Source: Malachius bipustulatus
Lineage: Eukaryota > Arthropoda > Insecta > Coleoptera > Melyridae
Reading direction: 5' to 3'
Length of the DNA: 64,000 bases
NCBI GenBank assembly: GCA_910589415.1
Contig: OU342638.1
Coordinates: forward strand, 1,426,001-1,490,000
Shown here: positions 45,762 through 57,107 of the stretch, in pieces
Numbering within the stretch: position 1 is the stretch's first letter
How the letters are laid out: every line of letters begins with the position of its first letter
Notes under the pieces: generated by a model
Databases searched by the model: none
What the model saw: the letters and a program-made list of their open reading frames with translations, nothing else
What the model was told of the DNA's origin: nothing
Made by a program: the position numbers and the translations under genes

Positions 45762-46011
45762 ATCACATAATTGCAATTTGCCGCTCACCAGTTTCATCTA
45801 CAAGAACGGTAATTGTGTTTATCGAAAGGACATTCTTTCCTGAACGCCCTGCTGCCAAAGACTTCCTGATTCACAACTTTTTTTAATTTTGAAAAAAATT
45901 AGTTATGAAGTCCTTGGTAGCAGCTCGTTCAGTAAAGAATGCCCTTTCAATAGATACCATGACTGTTCTTGTAGATGAAACTAGTGGAGCAGCAGAGTGC
46001 AATTATGTGAT
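45762..46011. mobile_element. Small foldback, about 250 bp
   Basis: ATCACATAATTGCA at the left pairs with TGCAATTATGTGAT at the right. The arms (including GTTTCATCTACAAGAAC) match with scattered differences around a centre at about 45890. Confidence 0.8.
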
Positions 46012-46100
46012 TAGGGTAAATCTACAAGAAAAGCATGACTAAACAGCCTGATGTTCCGAAAGACGCAATAAAATACATAATTTTATACTCCACCAGCGTC

Positions 46101-46134
46101 ACCTGACTTGACCTGACCTGACCTGACCTGACCT
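46101..46134. repeat. (ACCTG)n microsatellite
   Basis: About six to seven copies of ACCTG with one substitution. Confidence 0.9.
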
Positions 46135-46396
46135 CTGACAAACAGACTGTCATAGGTCAGTCTCATGACCTTCATCATCGGCATGGAAGATCACACACAT
46201 GACCCTCCATGCCGTTTAAAAATTTGAAGTTGACAAGTTGAGTGAATGCAATACATTTTTGACATTTAATTTTGATACATCAGCTTTACATTAAAATTAA
46301 ATCCGTACTATTTAATTTTATTTAATTAGTTTATTTAAAAGTTTATTTAATTAATAAACTTCCTCACTGTTTCATATTGTGAAATGTGAATATTAA

Positions 46397-47801
46397 CCCT
46401 CTTCTTGGCAACGTATCCTGCTAGATACACAAACTTCAGTATTTTTTTTCATAAGTATACACTGAATTTTTCCGCAGAAACTGGCAGGGTATACTAGAGG
46501 ATACATAATTCTTGTCAAATCACAGAGTTTCTTCGAGTCACGTGATTCAATAGACCAATCAAAGCATTATTCTTCCAAGATGGCTACCGTAAATCAGAGA
46601 GCCTCTGCATTTCATGTGTGAAAACCAAAATTTGACTAAATTCCACTTCATGTTATGTAATGCACCTATTGTAAATCGATTTAGCAATGTATACTTTATA
46701 CATTACATCAATTTATTTGATTATAAATGATAAAGATCTATCCCTATTCGCGGTTGAAAATTATGTATTCTACAAGATACATTGCCCAGAATGTAGGCTT
46801 TGATATGTGTAGCCTATAATATACATTGCCAGGTTACTGATAAAAATGCATATGTGTCTTTATATTTACGTTGCCTGACTATCGAGTTTGACTCCTTGTA
46901 TCTCTGGAGTAACAATGCCACGAACATCGACAACAAACAAGTATGAAGCCAAAAAGACTGTGTTGGTCCTTAGGAGTATTCTTGCAAATCAACTAATAGC
47001 TGATCACTCATCAAGAAAGAGGCAAACATCGTTGCTTGAAATAGGAAAAAAAACAAAATAAAGAAAACTGCTGATGAGAACAGTGAGAAAAAAATAGTGC
47101 CGAAAATCCAGTCAGGATGACAAATAATGTTGGAGATCACTTGGCAGTGAAGTCAACATATAAATGCTGTGGAATATGTAGAATCGCCAAAACTCTAAGT
47201 TGTGTTGACAATAATATAGAATGTCAACAACCAAACAGCAAATTCTTCTATTTGTTTACACACTGAAATTTTAACAAACCTGAAAAGGCATTTTTTTGTA
47301 TGTTTTTCTTGTAGGTAAACAAACATTACCTACTGCCTATAAAATGAAAAACTTAATTTTTTTTAAATCCACCCTATAAATGGTTGAGTAGAAAGTTTTA
47401 TCAATAATAATTAAAAACTACCTATATATGTATACCTACTAATATCATGTATACCTACTCGTACATTCGATAAAAAAAATAATAAAAGGTACACCCACCT
47501 ACCTACCATTATTGGCAATGTATACGAATAAATACAGTATGTAGGTTCTCCTTGATCGAGCAAAGGATATTCTGGGATACATAGGTAAGGTTCTTCATAC
47601 CTGGCAAAGTATCTCAAAATGTACTTACATTGGACTCGCTTTACTTGCCGATGTATCTCAAGAGATACGAAGTCATAAATGACTTATTTTCGAAAAAAAA
47701 AATTTTAAGGCGCATATTATCTTTACTGGTACTCCTTTTGATGGGAAACATCCGTCAAATAATTTTTTCTACTGTCTCATCTACCCTTGCCAAGAAGAGG
47801 G
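46397..47801 (+). mobile_element. piggyBac-type element with TTAA target duplication
   Basis: The ends CCCTCTTCTTGGCAA and TTGCCAAGAAGAGGG are perfect 15-bp inverted repeats flanked by TTAA (46393-46396, 47802-47805). The interior (1.4 kb) holds only remnants of a transposase C-terminus. Non-autonomous, decayed inside, but the ends are well kept. Confidence 0.9.
47080..47270 (+). pseudogene. piggyBac transposase C-terminal Cys-rich fragment
   Basis: A short frame reads NNVGDHLAVKSTYKCCGICR, then AKTLSCVDNNIECQQPNSKF and a stop. This matches the layout of the Cys-rich zinc domain closing piggyBac-type transposases (CxxC, a Lys/Thr linker, C...C, then a Phe/His end), although some ligands are missing. 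An upstream piece (about 46915-47040) has Lys/Thr-rich coding-like sequence with stops. The DDD catalytic core is deleted. Confidence 0.55.
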
Positions 47802-47805
47802 TTAA

Positions 47806-49194
47806 AAAAATAATGATGTTCTCATGCTTTTCATGTTTGACTACGACCGTTAGACATTTTAAGTATATGTGATTAAAATGAAAGAAAAGGAAATAAATGT
47901 TTTTTTTTCAAAAAAGAAGAATGTAAACAACTGTTGAATCATTCAAACGTTTAGGAAGATCCGCCATACATTTGGTTCGTCAAACGTTGCTAAATAAAAC
48001 GTTACTGGTAAGATCCCCTTTTAGAATGTATTTCTAGGCCACCCACATATCTGTGAAATTGTAGGTACCTATACAAAATCAAACGCCATGTACATTACAA
48101 TTATTAATGCGTGCATGGATATCTTTAAATGGTCTGCTACCGCGAGTGCCATCTTTGCCTCAATAACCCACTTCGATATTACGTGCAATTATATATAACA
48201 GTACAGCGCTTTAGACCTTCCAGCAAACTGGTGGTAACGGTGTATACGGTGTGATTTGAACAAATACCTAACCCGGCTGAACTAATTTGAAATAGATTAG
48301 GTTGCACAAACTGACCACTCTAGAAAACAAATACAAATTTACAAAACCAAGGACAAGTACGATTGCAATTGAGAAATTGTACTGTTATATTAATAATTAT
48401 TATAATAGATTGTTATTGATGAATCTAGAAACAGGAATTACCGTTCATAATAATTCAGATATTACACCGAAAGTTCATCAAGCAATGGAAACTTTTTAGC
48501 GAGTCTATGAATTGAAAAAGTCCCAATACGAAATATAATCAATGACTGAAATAGATTACTCAGAGACTCCTTATTCTTCAGGTCTGGTTACATCAATTTG
48601 AGGACTCTATTAGTGTATTTTTTAATAAAAAAACCTTCTTGCGCATCAATCGCATAAATAGTGTATTTTTATGCGATTCCATTATGAATATTTTCATCGC
48701 TTTTAAATTGCCTTTCTGAAATTTTCCATAGTAAGGTCATATTATGGTAGTGGTTTACTGAGAAAATTTCGTTTCATTTCGTTTGAAAACGTGCCTTAGA
48801 ATGGATGGATTTTTAATTTGAGGAAACAAAAAAATTTGGCAAAATTTAACGATTTTGTCCCTTTACCTATGCACGCCACTGCCTAACTTTACTTAAAAAA
48901 TGCTATTTTTACACTACCCTTAAGTAACTAAGGAACAAGATGTAATATTTTTGGAAATAAAAAACCAGTTAACAATAACTTAAAGCTCTATAAATTCTCT
49001 ACTATTTTTTTTTAAGAAATTTTATTAAAACCCGTTTTTCTCCTCGAGGGCCGGTTGTTCAAACGTTAATTAAAAATTTTCAGATAATTACTGATTTTAA
49101 TCCTGTATATGGACAAATGCCCTGTATATGTGACTTTGTCAGTTGGTTCCTTTTTGCCAAAGGAGGTCCAATTGAGTGTCGGTCGGTCTGTGTG
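47806..49194. other. Unassigned AT-rich stretch
   Basis: No gene supported. A 65-codon frame at 48302-48499 has no motif. GCCCTGTATATGTGACTTTG (49120) resembles a foldback end. Confidence 0.3.
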
Positions 49195-49625
49195 TCTGTG
49201 ACTTTTCTAGGAAACACTCTACAGCCGCCAGTTTTCATCTGGGAAAGATGAAATTTGGCTCGATTGAAGCGGCGCACGGTCCCCCGATGCCTTTTGAAAA
49301 TGAGCGGGATCCGTTACCGGGAAGTGTCTTTTTTCCGGGAATTTCGGGATTTTTCGGGAATCGCCTAGGAAACACTCTAAGTGTGTCCGAAAGTTGCACC
49401 GATCGGGATGAAACTCGGTAGGCACGAATCTCTGGACCCCCAAATACGACTTATTGAAAATGGGCCGGATCCGAGAATTTTAAGGCCCCCTTTCAGGACC
49501 GTACTTTTTTTTGCAACGTCCCGACATAAGGATTCGTTTATCGGTAACGGTACATCGCGGACAGATTCTGCTAGTACAGTTACTTAGGGAAAGAATGGAC
49601 GTACAAACTTTGTAGAGATCGTTTT
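49195..49625. repeat. Half-copy of the 23284-24984 foldback
   Basis: From CTAGGAAACACTCTACAGCCGCCAG onward the sequence follows one arm of that foldback (GATCCGTTACCGGGAAGTGTC, CGGGAATTTCGGGATTTTTC, GGCCGGATCCGAGAATTTT). The second arm is absent. The short ORFs over it are repeat by-products. Confidence 0.8.
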
Positions 49626-49655
49626 TCGAAAAAATAATTAGGTGAGCGGTAATCG

Positions 49656-49963
49656 TGGGTCCCGTGGCGCAGTGGATAGCGCGTTGGTCCGCCGTGCCGA
49701 TATACCTTGGTTCGAAACTCACCAGCAGCCGACAACTATTTGTTGTGTTTCTCGAGCCAAAATCGGGATCCACCTTGTGGAAGGCAATGGCAAACCACCA
49801 CAAGTACCCTTGCCTAGTAAAACCTCTCAAACAGTGCCGTTCGGACTTCGGCAATAAAAAGGGAGGTCCCATATGTCTGTGTAAACTGATAGCTCGCGCA
49901 CCACAGACATATGCGAGAGGTAGCCTACGCTCGATATGCGGGTATGGCACTTGAAGAAGAGAA
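49656..49963 (+). mobile_element. tRNA-derived SINE with 12-bp target duplication
   Basis: Begins with a tRNA-like head containing an A box (TGGCGCAGTGG, 49665-49675) and a B box (GGTTCGAAACTC, 49709-49720), the internal RNA polymerase III promoter. The body (AAGGCAATGGCAAACCACCA) and a GAAGAAGAGAAG tail follow. A perfect 12-bp direct repeat GAGCGGTAATCG flanks it (49644-49655, 49964-49975). 308 bp, complete. Confidence 0.9.
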
Positions 49964-49975
49964 GAGCGGTAATCG

Positions 49976-50627
49976 GCTCTCAAAGAATGGAAATACTCTT
50001 TTCGCATGATTTTTCGATTTTTTCAAATTTTTTTCAAAATTTATTCGACCGATCGAGAAAATAACATAGCTTTATGATAGAGACGACCTCTACAAAAAAG
50101 ATAGATATAGTTTTTTTCCTTAACCATTGGAAAAACTGTCAAAATTCGGAAAAACTTCGGCAGGACATTGAGACGGTTCAGACGTGTTTCGAATATAAAT
50201 CTTCTTCCATCGACGACAGACTTCAACTTATGTAAAAAAAATTTTCTTCAACACATAATTTGAAGTCTCGGCTTCATTTCGACTAGATTATGTCGGTACT
50301 TTAAACTAAAAATAAAAAAGTTTTTCGCTGCTCGAAAATTTGCTTACACTCTTATTTTTATTAAAAAATCGATAAATTATTCCTTTTTTATTTTTTTTGT
50401 CTTATTCTTTATGCACGATTGGGAAATTTAGAAGGACAGTCGCAACGACAATTGATTCGCCAAAATAACTGTAAAAAAATGAACCAAATTGGTCATTTAA
50501 TAACGAAGATATGACAATTTTAAGAAATCAATAATACGTTCCCGACAATGCCGGAGACGGCTCGTGTCTTCTTGACCAGTCGAAGCCGGGCTCGTTCGCT
50601 GATCGTCCCCGCTATTATTATCATTAG
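49976..50627. other. Unassigned AT-rich stretch
   Basis: No gene or repeat recognised. Confidence 0.3.
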
Positions 50628-50846
50628 CGGCCAATATTATAAACGCTGGTTAAGTTAACTGGCAGATTTCTGTGGTCGTTTCTGGAGAAGATATAGACTA
50701 TAGGTCTAAATTATTGCAATTTAATTACTCTTGGCATAAAAGGGATTACAAAAATTTTAATAAAAGTTGTTGGAGGTCAATATTAGTTTCAAAATCGGGC
50801 ACAGAAATCTGCCAGTTAACTTAACTAGCGTTTATAATATTGGCCG
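50628..50846. mobile_element. MITE/foldback, about 220 bp
   Basis: CGGCCAATATTATAAACGCT followed by GGTTAAGTTAACTGGCAGATTTCTGTG at the left is repeated inverted at the right with one or two changes (arms about 48 bp). Confidence 0.85.
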
Positions 50847-51757
50847 TAGGTCCGGTAGGTATAGGTAACCATAATAAATGCGCGGCTACTGTTCGGGTAA
50901 CGGCTTAATTTCTGTTTTTTCTTATGCATTTTGTAAATAATTGTTTTTACAATTAATTGCGATTTGCGACGTACTATTAAGTCTTTCACTAATAATTTGA
51001 AGTGATTATTGTATTAAAATTTGAAAAATGCGCACTGAAAAATACGAGAAAATTAGCAAAAATTCGGAAATTTTTTTCTCCGCAATTTCCGGGTACAGAG
51101 ACTCGGGGATGACTTGCGCTTGGTAGTCGAAGAATTCTTTTGTCACAATTTTCATGTTTTTTCGCTGAAGTTTCAAAAATGGCGACGCTACAATTAACGG
51201 ATCGAAAATGGCCGAGTACTTTGACGAAATTTCAAAGTTTACGTTCGCAAAAATTGACTTTCCGGTAAGAGTTCAAATGTCGTGCACTAATTTGCTTATG
51301 TTGCATAAATTACCTTCTGTTTAATATAACCGCCGACTTTGTTTGAACGATTTTAATAAAATGGCGTGCGATTCGGCCAAAGTCGGTTGGAAGCGAAAAT
51401 TTTCAATGGTCTTTCGCACATTTTTCGATGTAAATCTGTTCGCGGTGATCCAAATAAGATCACGGAGGTACTCGCGTGTGGCTAAGAAAAGGGTCACGTC
51501 CCCCACCCTCGACTCAAACTAACACGAAAGTAACTTTTTAGGCGAATCTATAACTTCCACGCGAATTTTAGTAAGTTCACATAATATTGGTCCTTCAGGA
51601 GCGATATAGAAAAAATAGTCACATAAAAGGAGGTGGCAGGCGTTAACTTTGACGGGGAATCGACTGCTTTCAGGGCCGTACTGATATAGAAAAACTGCAA
51701 TTAAAAAAAAAACAACTGATGACAAATTTCAACTTTGACTGGGATCTACTGACACTA
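50847..51757. other. Unassigned stretch
   Basis: Contains several dense CpG patches (51060-51300) but no ORF or repeat that I can support. Confidence 0.3.
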
Positions 51758-51850
51758 CGGGCCGAAGGCCCGCCATGGAGGGCCGAAGGCCCGACGCCGC
51801 CGGCAGGCCAAGATTTTCGTAAGGAAAATCTTGTTTTTTTTTTTTTTTAT
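51758..51850 (+). repeat. GC-rich double hairpin followed by a third hairpin and T-run
   Basis: GGGCCGAAGGCCC occurs twice (51759-51771, 51780-51792). AAGATTTTCGTAAGGAAAATCTT (51810-51832, two arms) follows directly and runs into a long T-tract (51833-51850). The shape resembles the end of a Pol III transcript or a transposon terminus. Confidence 0.75.
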
Positions 51851-52203
51851 TTTCATTTAAATTTTGTACTTGTATTGTTCCGTTTATTCGTTAATCCACT
51901 ATCCATTATTTGGAAGTAATTAGCATAACTTTAGATTCTTGTGTTAACATGATAAAATAAAATAAAATAAAATTGTCATAGTCATTTTGGTGGACGGTAT
52001 GTTTCATCCCCTCGTGTTAAAACTGCACCATTTTTAAACCAAACCCTTATACCTCCTCTCCCAATACCAAAACTACCTTCCCTTCCCAGAAACATTAGCA
52101 GACATTAGCATCCACTCGGACTTGGCAGCCCTCGGTAGGACAAAGGGAAGCATGTAGACCGTCCCAACCTCGTGGGCCAAGAAATACCTACACATTCATT
52201 CGC

Positions 52204-52335
52204 ATTCGATCGTTGACCATTGCTGGAGTCATATCGTTGACTCGTCGCATCGTTCCGTTTTCGTCGTGATCGAAGCTAAGCAGATGTAGCCGCAAGTGAA
52301 GCGATCCCTTGACCACATAGAACCGGGAAGAGAGG
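52204..52335 (+). ncRNA. 5S rRNA-like segment (decayed SINE3-like head or pseudogene)
   Basis: CGTTGACCATTGCTGGAGTC, TTTTCGTCGTGATCGAAGCT and AAGCAG followed by GATCCCTTGACCACATAGAACCGGGAAG line up in order with 5S rRNA blocks (GACCAT..., TTCTCGTCCGATCACCGAA, TTAAGCAG, GACCGCTTGGGAA), with many substitutions and extra bases. Judged by eye only; chance similarity remains possible. Confidence 0.4.
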
Positions 52336-52451
52336 AAGACACCAGATTTCTAATAACTTACCTACACCAATACCAGTGCAGTGCCAAGGGCTGATATCAC
52401 ACCATTACACCATCCTGTCGGGACGTCGCCCATTACAACAGTGATGTTATT

Positions 52452-52521
52452 GTAAGTCTGTCTAATCCTTCCGTAATTATTGTCTTCCTTTCTAATATTC
52501 GAATTATTCTCCTTGTTGCAG
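52452..52521 (+). other. Possible 70-bp intron in a non-coding transcript
   Basis: It starts GTAAGT, has a CTAAT branch-like site and a pyrimidine-rich tract, and ends TTGTTGCAG. An AATAAA follows at 52601-52606. The size fits a small insect intron. The flanking exons have no long ORF. Confidence 0.4.
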
Positions 52522-52621
52522 TATTAACGCCCTTAAGCAGCAATAACGAAGAATCGCCATAACAAACTTACACATACAGTCCACATTTTTTATACCATTC
52601 AATAAATTCAATTTTCTGTTA

Positions 52622-54490
52622 CTTGTCCTTTTTTTATAATAATTTTTTGTACACTCAAACATACCTATTGTAGTGTAACCTACCTTTTAAAATTGAGAAC
52701 CTGCGTCATGTGTATCAAATTCAGTAATGTGGCCCCCTAAAACTGAATGATTGAAAAAGAAGAACCTCTTTGACGTTTGAAATGTCAACTTGTCTGTCAT
52801 GAATGACTGTTTGGATTCCCGCTCTGAATGTTTGATTTGAATTTGAGGTTATACCGCCCTGAAGTCTTGCATGTTTGAATTTATCCCGCCCTGATTTCAA
52901 ATAAAATGGCCAACATTAATTACTGTTTGAGATCGTGGTTTTACCTGTGTTTGTGGTTTTACCTGGGCTCGTGATCGTCTGTTTTCATCTTGGGTGGACC
53001 TTACGTTGTTGTGTAGTAACTTCACTTGGTTCGTTCGTAGCAAAACGCTACGAAAATACTTTGAGCCAGTCTTTTGTTGAGAGATAGGAGATTTAAATTA
53101 AAACACAGTTTCCCTCTTAAAAATGAATGAATTGATTTATTGACTTTTGAAAAATTTGATTATTGAATCTGTTTACCCAGACGCGTGATCTCGCAAAAGA
53201 GTTCCGCCTGATCAAGTTTATAGTCAGAGTAAAAAAAGAACCCCGTGAAAATAAAAAAAAAACCTCTGACTGTATAAAATGAAAAACATACAACGAAACG
53301 ACATGTTAGAATCAAGCATTTGCTTGGGCGTTGAGGGGTGAGAACTAAATCTCTTGTATTATGGTAACATGTCATTTTAACATTAGTCTTTGCGAACCGT
53401 TTAGTACCTGTAAAGAAAAGACATAACAAAACACACATACGTTAGACCTTTGTGATGGGAGAAACCTAATCGGTTAATACTCCCCACTCCAGACTAATAC
53501 CCAGAAAAATATCAACTTCGAATAAAATAAATAAAATCTATTCCAAAGGACATCTAACGTCAAAATGAGACATAACCCATACAACAGATTGAAGCGTCAT
53601 TGTCTAACGCTACGATTCGTGAGTTTCTAACATACAAAATCATATCGTCCTTTCATTAGGGATTTTACATATTTTCAATTACATTTTTACACAAAGACAA
53701 CATGACCAAAACAAATGCAAGAACAAATTGGTATGTAAATCTGATAAGTATGAGATGTTAAAGAGATAAAAAAATAACAGAACATGTGGCATAAGTTTGA
53801 GATAAAGACAAAGAAAGTTAAAATTCATCAATGAAATGCAATCGAAGACATAATAAAATTATGCAGTGTGATCGTTTAAATAGTTTCATGAATAAAATGT
53901 AAATAAAATTGTGGAGAGCAGAAAGGAGTTTAAAATACAAAGAAAATGTGACCATCGTAAAATAAATTGTTTGTAAAGAAATGTGCTTGATCATAATAAT
54001 AATAATAATAAATATTCAAAAAGGGCATGTGCTAGTTCATTATTACAATAAATAATTCAAATAACAATAAAGATTGGATGAAACGTGGTGTTAATGGCAG
54101 TTGCACAAAAAAAATATTTATTTTAATCACTTTATTAACAATTAAAAAGTATTAAAATCAATTTAAAATAAGAAAAAAATAGTATACAGTCACAAAAATA
54201 GATAGTAAAAGCTTCCACATCAAATTTTTCTATGTTTTAAATGAGGAATTTTTCGCTTTTTATCAAATTATTAATATAGACTTCAAGCCACAATAGACCT
54301 TTTATCGCAGTGGAGGTGTCGCAATAATGTCACGAAAAATCATGACAAAATACAAATCTAATAATTGAAATTTATATTACATAACATCATAACAATAAAA
54401 ATTTCGAATGGTGTTCGTTTTTATAACACCCAAGTTCTAATTATAGACATAGACAAATTGTGGACGGAATTCCTAAAAAAACAACCTTTA
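52622..54490. other. Unassigned AT-rich stretch
   Basis: A 92-codon minus-strand frame (53160-53438) with an acceptor-like TCTTTTCTTTACAG before it has no recognisable domain. A (AAT)n tract occurs at 53995-54010. AATGGCAGTTGCACAAAAAA at 54094 matches TAATGGCAGTTGTACAAAAAA at 22620. Confidence 0.3.
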
Positions 54491-54835
54491 ATCCGCCGTT
54501 TGACGGAATCTCAGTACCAAATGTTCGTTGTCCGCCGCCAGGCGGCGGCAAAGCAAATATTAAGGCCCGTATTCACAAAGCGTTTCTGTTCTGTAATATC
54601 TCGAAAATAATTGGAGATATGGAGTTTTTATGCGTTAGAGTGAGATGAGTATAATTGATTACGCAATTATTTAGAAAATTATCGTTTGTAAATACGGGCG
54701 TAAGTGTATCATTCCGCCGCGCTTGCGTAAATTATAACATTTCCGGCGGATTTCTGGATTATTATTATGAACTTCCACCGCAAGGCGGAACTCTAATTTT
54801 AAATGCACAATTCCGCCGGCGGAACTCTAGCCACA
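54490..54835. repeat. CCGCCGG-rich repeat cluster enclosing a MITE
   Basis: Repeated TCCGCCG and CGGCGGA motifs in both orientations flank the MITE at 54565-54700, including the palindrome CCGCCGCCAGGCGGCGG (54532-54548). Confidence 0.7.
54565..54700. mobile_element. MITE with GGCCCGTATTCACAAA ends and TAA duplication
   Basis: GGCCCGTATTCACAAA at the left and TTTGTAAATACGGGCG at the right, flanked by TAA (54562-54564, 54701-54703), as in PIF/Harbinger-type elements. 136 bp. Confidence 0.8.
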
Positions 54836-54859
54836 CCGTTGGGAAAAATCAATGTATAC

Positions 54860-55830
54860 CTTATTTTTTATTTAGATGGACTTGTCAAACAGCTGTCAAG
54901 CTGGTAGCCTGTGCAATCTCTAAACAGTAATTTTGATATTATCTGATGGTTGCCTGATTCCTTAACCTTGACAAAAAATTTACGTTGTGACTAGAGTTAC
55001 GGCAACACTCCCCGACTCGGGTACAGGCTATGACGTCACCTGCAAAACATATTTCCTTGTTGCACTGTTGTTATAAAATGGAAATTAAAAAAAATTAACT
55101 CAATTTTCTTTGAAAATTGTTCGCTTCTAATAGTTATTCATCTTTTGAGCATAAATTTAACTGTTGTTTAGCATGTTATCTAATGACGTTTTGCGAAAAC
55201 AGAGTCGGGCTCTACTACAGTCGTTACTCTAGTCACAGCGAAAACGCCAAGGAACTTATTGATCAGTTTGTTGAGTTGTCAAACTGACAAATTAAATTAA
55301 ATTCAAAATTAATAAAATGCTGAAGCAGAGATAAATTTATTTCAAAGGAAAGAAAAGAATGAATGCTTATTCTGATTGAAAGATCTTTCTCCAAATTAAA
55401 CAACAATACAGTTTAATCGGATTCCTTGAAATATCTAAAGAGAATCTTGAAACATGATTGAATAATGTAAATGTAAGTACCTATTTGTCAATAAATCTTC
55501 TATTTGCAATATTTTTACATAAAATTAAGAAGGGAAGGGTATAATCCTATGTACATAAGACTTCTAAAAGTAAATAGGTGCTTACACTTATAAATGCCTA
55601 CATATTAAAAAATTGCATTTGAGTGTAGTTCTTTATTGGATTTTGAATTTTAAAATCAAATGACATCTCAAGTAATCGACATAACCTAAATTAGTTTAGG
55701 AACTATTCTAGTGACTATTTTAGTAACAACAATCACCACAACTAACCTAATCAGTCTTGTTGCCAATCGTTCCCCTAGAATTTTGACTTGGTGGAATCCA
55801 TCTAAATAAAAAATAAAGTATACGTACCTA
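54860..55830. repeat. Long dispersed repeat (uninterrupted copy)
   Basis: 54860-55205 matches 19600-19230 inverted, and 55190-55830 matches 11280-10846 plus 9427-9240 inverted. This copy lacks the foldback present at 9428-10845 and so shows the pre-insertion state. Confidence 0.75.
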
Positions 55831-55944
55831 GATTTTTTAGGCGAAAATTATCAAAATGCAAGAAATTGAGGTTTATTACGAAATTTCAAAATTAAAATTA
55901 TCAGTTTGCCCTAAAAAGTAAAATATAATATACAGGGAGTCCCA

Positions 55945-56510
55945 GCTCATTCGAAGCGGTCTCTGTAGGCCAAACGATTTTTTCAAATTTTTTTTTTTGA
56001 ATTCAAGTACACACAATGGCCTCCCACATAACCCAATGCATGGGTATCCATAATGGATTTACCCTCCTTTTTCAAAAAAAAAAAAAAAAAAAAAAAAAAA
56101 ACACACAATGGCCATAATTTAAAATTAGTTTTGACTGTACAGAGTGTCCCATATGAGAGGGGCATTTCAAAGTTATGTTTTTTAAAATGGAATGCTCCTT
56201 TATATGCATTTTAAGATTGTCTGAGAAGAAAAAAAGGATTGACTTTTACAGTTGGTGTTTAAATTCAGAGGTTTGTGAGTTATTAACAAATGAAAATCGT
56301 CATTTTTTAAGTTCAAGGCCCTGTACAACGAAAACGGCTCAAGATAAAGAAAAACAGCTTACATGTCCCTATTTTAACTTTTCATGTAGGTACTATCCTA
56401 TGATGTATAGAAAATGTTTATACAGGGTGATAAAAAAATTGAAAAAATCTTAAATTTCTCCACGCGTCGCCAAAAAAAAACACAAACAGTACAAATGTTT
56501 CTATAGGTAC
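55945..56510. repeat. One-armed copy of the 9428-10845 foldback family, interrupted by a gypsy element
   Basis: Follows the left arm of that family (TTTACAGTTGGTGTTTAAAT, AACGAAAACGGCT, TTATACAGGGTGATAAAA) and is cut at 56510. The sequence CATAAGATAGTACAT resumes at 63099. A 27-base A-run lies near 56077-56103. Confidence 0.8.
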
Positions 56511-56972
56511 TGTGATAAACTCGCAATCTCGGCATGCGATAGATTGGGTTTATTGGTCCATTAAGGTCAGGATCGCCATTCGGTAGAAGGTGGTGGAGAG
56601 GTTGGAGACACTCACTTGGTTTTAATGGGTTTTATTAACAATTAACAAGTACATGGTTAAACTTAACTAATAAGATTAATTGACTACTGATTAATCGAAC
56701 TAATCAGCATCATGATAATAATAATACTCCTCCTTTACATTACATATCTAGCTCTATTTATATTCTATGTGGTTCGAGGTCGCTGGAGGTGCTTACATGT
56801 CTAGAAACTCAAAGACGCTTAAGTCGGCAAGGCCGCGTGATTGTTTATAAACAAGTTTGTTTTATTAGTTCAATGCCAGGCTACGCAAGACATCTGTTTG
56901 TATACTTTAATTGTCTTATTGATAATATTTAGTTGTTACCAATTCAGGTAATAATCTTTGGTTTCCCTTACA
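56511..56972 (-). repeat. 3' LTR of the second gypsy element
   Basis: 462 bp; on the minus strand TGTAAGGGAAACC...GTTTATCACA. The purine tract AAAGAGGGGAGG directly precedes it (56973-56984). Confidence 0.95.
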
Positions 56973-57107
56973 CCTCCCCTCTTTGTGGAAAGAAAAATGA
57001 GCTGCAGTAGAGCTCGTTTTTCTTTGGCAAATAATATACATACTCACTATAAATTATAACTCACTATAAACAGGGTAAATGAATATTCCAGTTCAGTCAT
57101 TCGCTCC

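Noticed and set aside
49656..49730. Possible functional tRNA gene
   Set aside because: A and B boxes are present, but the sequence continues into a SINE body with a tail and target duplication, and the cloverleaf 3' half is not complete.
49480..50007. 175-codon minus-strand ORF
   Set aside because: It spans part of a foldback copy and the SINE on the wrong strand; no domain.
53160..53438. Possible host exon with an acceptor-like site
   Set aside because: Low-complexity Phe-rich product, no donor in frame, no family similarity.
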